Shown here: positions 60,961 through 64,000 of the stretch, one piece after another
Layout of the letters: each line of letters opens with the position of its first letter
Position numbering within the stretch: the stretch's first letter is position 1
Source: Bagarius yarrelli
Lineage: Eukaryota > Chordata > Actinopteri > Siluriformes > Sisoridae
Assembly (NCBI GenBank): GCA_005784505.1
Contig: VCAZ01000048.1
Span: 1,449,761 to 1,513,760 of the forward strand
Direction of reading: 5' to 3'
Length of the DNA: 64,000 nt
Made by a program: the position numbers and the translations under genes
Notes under the pieces: model-generated
What the model saw: the letters and a program-made list of their open reading frames with translations, nothing else
Database searches by the model: none
What the model was told of the DNA's origin: nothing

Positions 60961-62983
60961 TTAATCTCTATATTGATTTAAAGTCTTATATGTATTATTT
61001 ACTTTAATCATATTATCTTTAATCATATTACTTTTCTGCTGTAGGATTATCTAAAACCATGTGTAGCTCCTGGATACCTACCTAGCCCACTTTGCATAGC
61101 CAAATAAAATTGCACGCTAGCTAAATTAAGTGGCTTTGAAAATACCACCGTGCCAGGAGATCTTGAATGTCAAACCCCTGTTGTGCAGGTGTGTTCATAT
61201 CTAGTCATTAGGATAGAAGCTGGGCAAGAACAAAAATTAACAATAAGCCACTGTTCTCCCACGAAAATAGTCATCTTAGTGTATCCAGACTCAGTGGTTT
61301 CTTTTGTTAATATGGGAGTCACCTTTCTATTTTATTTTTGATAACCCCTTTTTTATGAGGTCGGGGAAATTAGCCAGGCTTATGCAGTTGCCTCAAAACC
61401 AATAGATGTGTCACCTTACATAAGCTCTCCCTTCTGTATTATTATTGAAGTAAGGCATTAGGCTTTGTGCTGGTGAAGCAGTAATATAATGGTGGCTTAT
61501 GCAGTAGTATACATCTGGGAAATCTCAGTTTTTCTCTGATATAAGGAGTCATAACAGTAGCATTAAGGAGAACATCTAAATGCCTTTAAATATGTTCATG
61601 CGCTGCTGGTTCTGGCCAGAGCAGGACTGAATTAAGCTTATATCATTTTGACTTAGTTTCCTCTAAAAGAGCTGACTAACAATGTCTCTCCAAGGAACTC
61701 CTTCAGCAAAACTCTTTTTGCTGTCTGAAGAATGCTATGAATTATGCACTTTGGTGCCAAATATTTTACCATTTTGGCCTGCTGCTTCAGGTAACTTTTT
61801 ATATAATCTTTAGAACAGTCACATCTGGAATTCCTAATTATTTTATAGATTTTATCCGCTTAAACCCACTGAAGAATTATCATCACCAAAATGACAGAAT
61901 TAAAGAAGGCAGAGGAGGATTTGTATACTGCTCCCAAAGGTAAACCTGGAGGTCTGGACAAGACTGAGGGTAGCAGTCTCTGCTGGATTTTTGAATTTGA
62001 TAAGAGCATTGTTAGCCTTCAAAGCCTCCCATCCCAGACCTAAGCTAGCCTCCAGCACATATGGGTCTCTTGATTGTGAAAGGACTTACAAAACATGGAA
62101 GAGGAAGACGTTTTTGCCCCAGGCAGTAAGCTAGTTTGGAGATCCTCAGATGAGACACATTAACAAGCCAGTGATAAATTTGGCATGACAATTCCAAACA
62201 GCATTGCTTTTGTCTGTAATTAATTCAATCGGTGCCTGGGGCACCAGTGTGAGCTGACAAGGATACAGAACTAACAGCTTGTTACCAGTCAAATCCACAC
62301 TTCACTTCTGACTGCATTATGACAGCATAATAGCTATATGACAATATCAATACATGATGTAAAACCAATAGACCTGATGGTAAACTTACATTTATTATAT
62401 GTAGGCATACGAATATCATTGTAGCATTTCAGATTGTGGATCACCAACAGAGTACTTGAAGGAAAACTAAGTACAATGTATTAAATACATGTATAATTAG
62501 GAAATTTTGTTTGTTTCAATGAAGATTAACCTAACTCTGAACTCTTACTAGCCAATCAGAGTAGACAGCTGTTAAGCCCACTTTTACAAACGGTTTTGGC
62601 AAAAATTGTGAATGAAAGGTTGCAAAATGAAATTTGTGGCATTGGAAATCCATAATCTGTGAAAACCAATCAAAGAAAGAGAAAAAATAAGATGTATCTG
62701 AAGAGCGTGCTACATTTTTTGTGACTAAGTTCATTTTTTTGTACATTTTTTTCAATTGTTTTTCTATTTTTATGATGATATATTTTTTCATCTTCACTGG
62801 CAAAATGTATAATTCTACTTACATAATTACATTTAAATAATAAATACATACAAAACAGTTGAAAAACAGTAGTTTTCTGTCAGTAGTTAAAAAGTTTTAT
62901 GACTGGGAAACAATACGTTCTAATAAAGTAACTAGTGAGGGTGTTCACACACAAGCATGCACAGTGGCAACAAAATCATATAC
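60961..62983. other. Spacer between the duplicated blocks
   Basis: No gene supported. The stretch 61570-62340 is repeat-free and enhancer-like (AATTAAGCTTATATCATTTTG, GTAATTAATTCAATCGG). Short frames at 61737-61943 and 62531-62803 show no domains. Confidence 0.55.
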
Positions 62984-63810
62984 TACTTAATTAAGTACTA
63001 TATTTATGTAATAACGTACTTCCTGACTGCTAAAATAGTATGTTTTCTATAGTATGGTTAGGGGTAGTATGAAATTTGATCATGATACAGGAGTTTAAAA
63101 AGCGTCCAAAATTGCAACCAAAACTCCAACGAGTTCTAGTTACTTTCCCTAATTAGTTCTTTTTTCATTAATTAATGAATTAGGTTGCTATTAGTGAGAA
63201 GAAACTAGTAAATATAAGTAATTACCTTTATAAAGTAACATGTCCAACACTGGTCATATAGTAGACAATGATAGAGATACTTATTTGGTGGCATAACTTA
63301 CAACTTACACATGTAAGATTATCTGCTTGTATAAAAACAAAATTCGACCACTAAATTTAAAATAATAATAATTATTATTATGATGATAATAATAAGAGTT
63401 GCCTTTCACCAAATGAATGCTGGGATAAACTCCAAAAGAATCCTGTGACCCTGATCAGGAATAAGCAGGTATAGACAATGGATAGATAGGTGAACTTATA
63501 GGGGTCTAAAAAAGTTCATAATGTTTTTTATAAAGCAGAGTAAGTGATTAAGTTACCATGATTATAATATTGGAGTAAAAATATGGTGGACTCTAAATCA
63601 CGTAAATTAATTTTTATTAATATATTTTACTGAATCAGAAATAATTGTTTTTAAATTTAATTACAACTTAAATTAAATTTGACTTAGAGAGCTTAAAGCC
63701 CCACAAACTAATACCTCACTATATATATATATATCACCATTCAAGTCTTATTATTTTAGTACTGTTTTTATATAGAATGTTTTTATCTGCACAGTCATTC
63801 AAGTGCACTT
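62984..63810 (+). repeat. Duplicated block, copy 2 (interrupted)
   Basis: Second copy of the block at 60244-60960, offset 2740 bases at its start and 2850 at its end. The extra length comes mainly from an insertion at about 63358-63490 made of an ATT/ATA-rich stretch and a SINE fragment. By eye, the first 140 bases are roughly 90% identical to copy 1. Confidence 0.88.
63395..63487 (+). mobile_element. 3' fragment of the tRNA-SINE family
   Basis: CTGGGATAAACTCCAAAAGA, CCTGTGACCCTGATCAGGAA and GCAGGTATAGACAATGGATA correspond to the 3' half of the SINE at 42987-43281 in the opposite orientation. It has no tRNA head. It lies inside copy 2 of the duplicated block and is absent from copy 1. Confidence 0.7.
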
Positions 63811-64000
63811 GTAAATTGTCTTCGGAATGAAAGTTAATTATTTGCATTATGCTAAAAAGATACTCAAATACTCAAAGAATTCACAGAAAAACACTTCTAT
63901 GTTTCAAGGCAGGTTATTTATTTTGCCAACCTCAGCACACAGTTTATGCTGTCGAAGCCTGCAAACTAAAAAGAATTATCTCGCTGGTTTTCCGTTAGTG
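63811..64000. other. Unremarkable end of window
   Basis: AT-rich non-coding DNA; nothing recognised. Confidence 0.5.

Overview
The window is vertebrate nuclear DNA, almost certainly from a ray-finned (teleost) fish. The genes are intron-bearing and AT-rich, and they sit among fish-type tRNA-derived SINEs, Tc1/mariner relics, an L2-type LINE fragment and long microsatellites. The repeat mix resembles otophysan fishes, perhaps catfishes, but that is a weak inference. The genes identify the locus as the 5' (posterior) end of a HoxD cluster and its flanking regulatory landscape.

Layout. Positions 1-2870 are the 3' flank of hoxd13a. hoxd13a (two exons, 262 aa) lies on the minus strand at 2913-4036. 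A divergent intergenic stretch of about 3.4 kb follows. evx2 (three exons, 413 aa) lies on the plus strand at 7516-10053. An evx2-lnpk intergenic stretch of about 9 kb contains a DNA-transposon relic. lnpk/lunapark (twelve coding exons, 393 aa) lies on the plus strand at 20182-27099, with a probable non-coding first exon near 19.2 kb. The order and orientation hoxd13(-) evx2(+) lnpk(+) matches tetrapods. From about 27.6 kb to 64 kb I see no convincing gene. This corresponds to the start of the gene desert beyond lnpk which, in mouse, holds the limb and genital enhancers of the 5' Hoxd genes (the centromeric regulatory domain). It contains many repeat-free, TAAT-rich, moderate-GC stretches that read like conserved non-coding elements, broken up by microsatellites, SINEs, a second Tc1 relic, an L2 fragment and a locally duplicated block of about 0.75 kb.

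How the parts fit. hoxd13a and evx2 encode homeodomain transcription factors for posterior axis and appendage patterning. They share distal enhancers with the bystander gene lnpk, which encodes an ER-junction membrane protein. The most interesting non-coding signals are GC-rich CTCF-like motifs. Three exact copies of a 9-mer (GGGGGCGCC) and a site reading CACTAGATGGC cluster around hoxd13a-evx2. Inverse-orientation CTCF-like sites occur in the desert. This could be the fish version of the known HoxD topological border, but motif matches made by eye are weak evidence and need profiling or conservation data.
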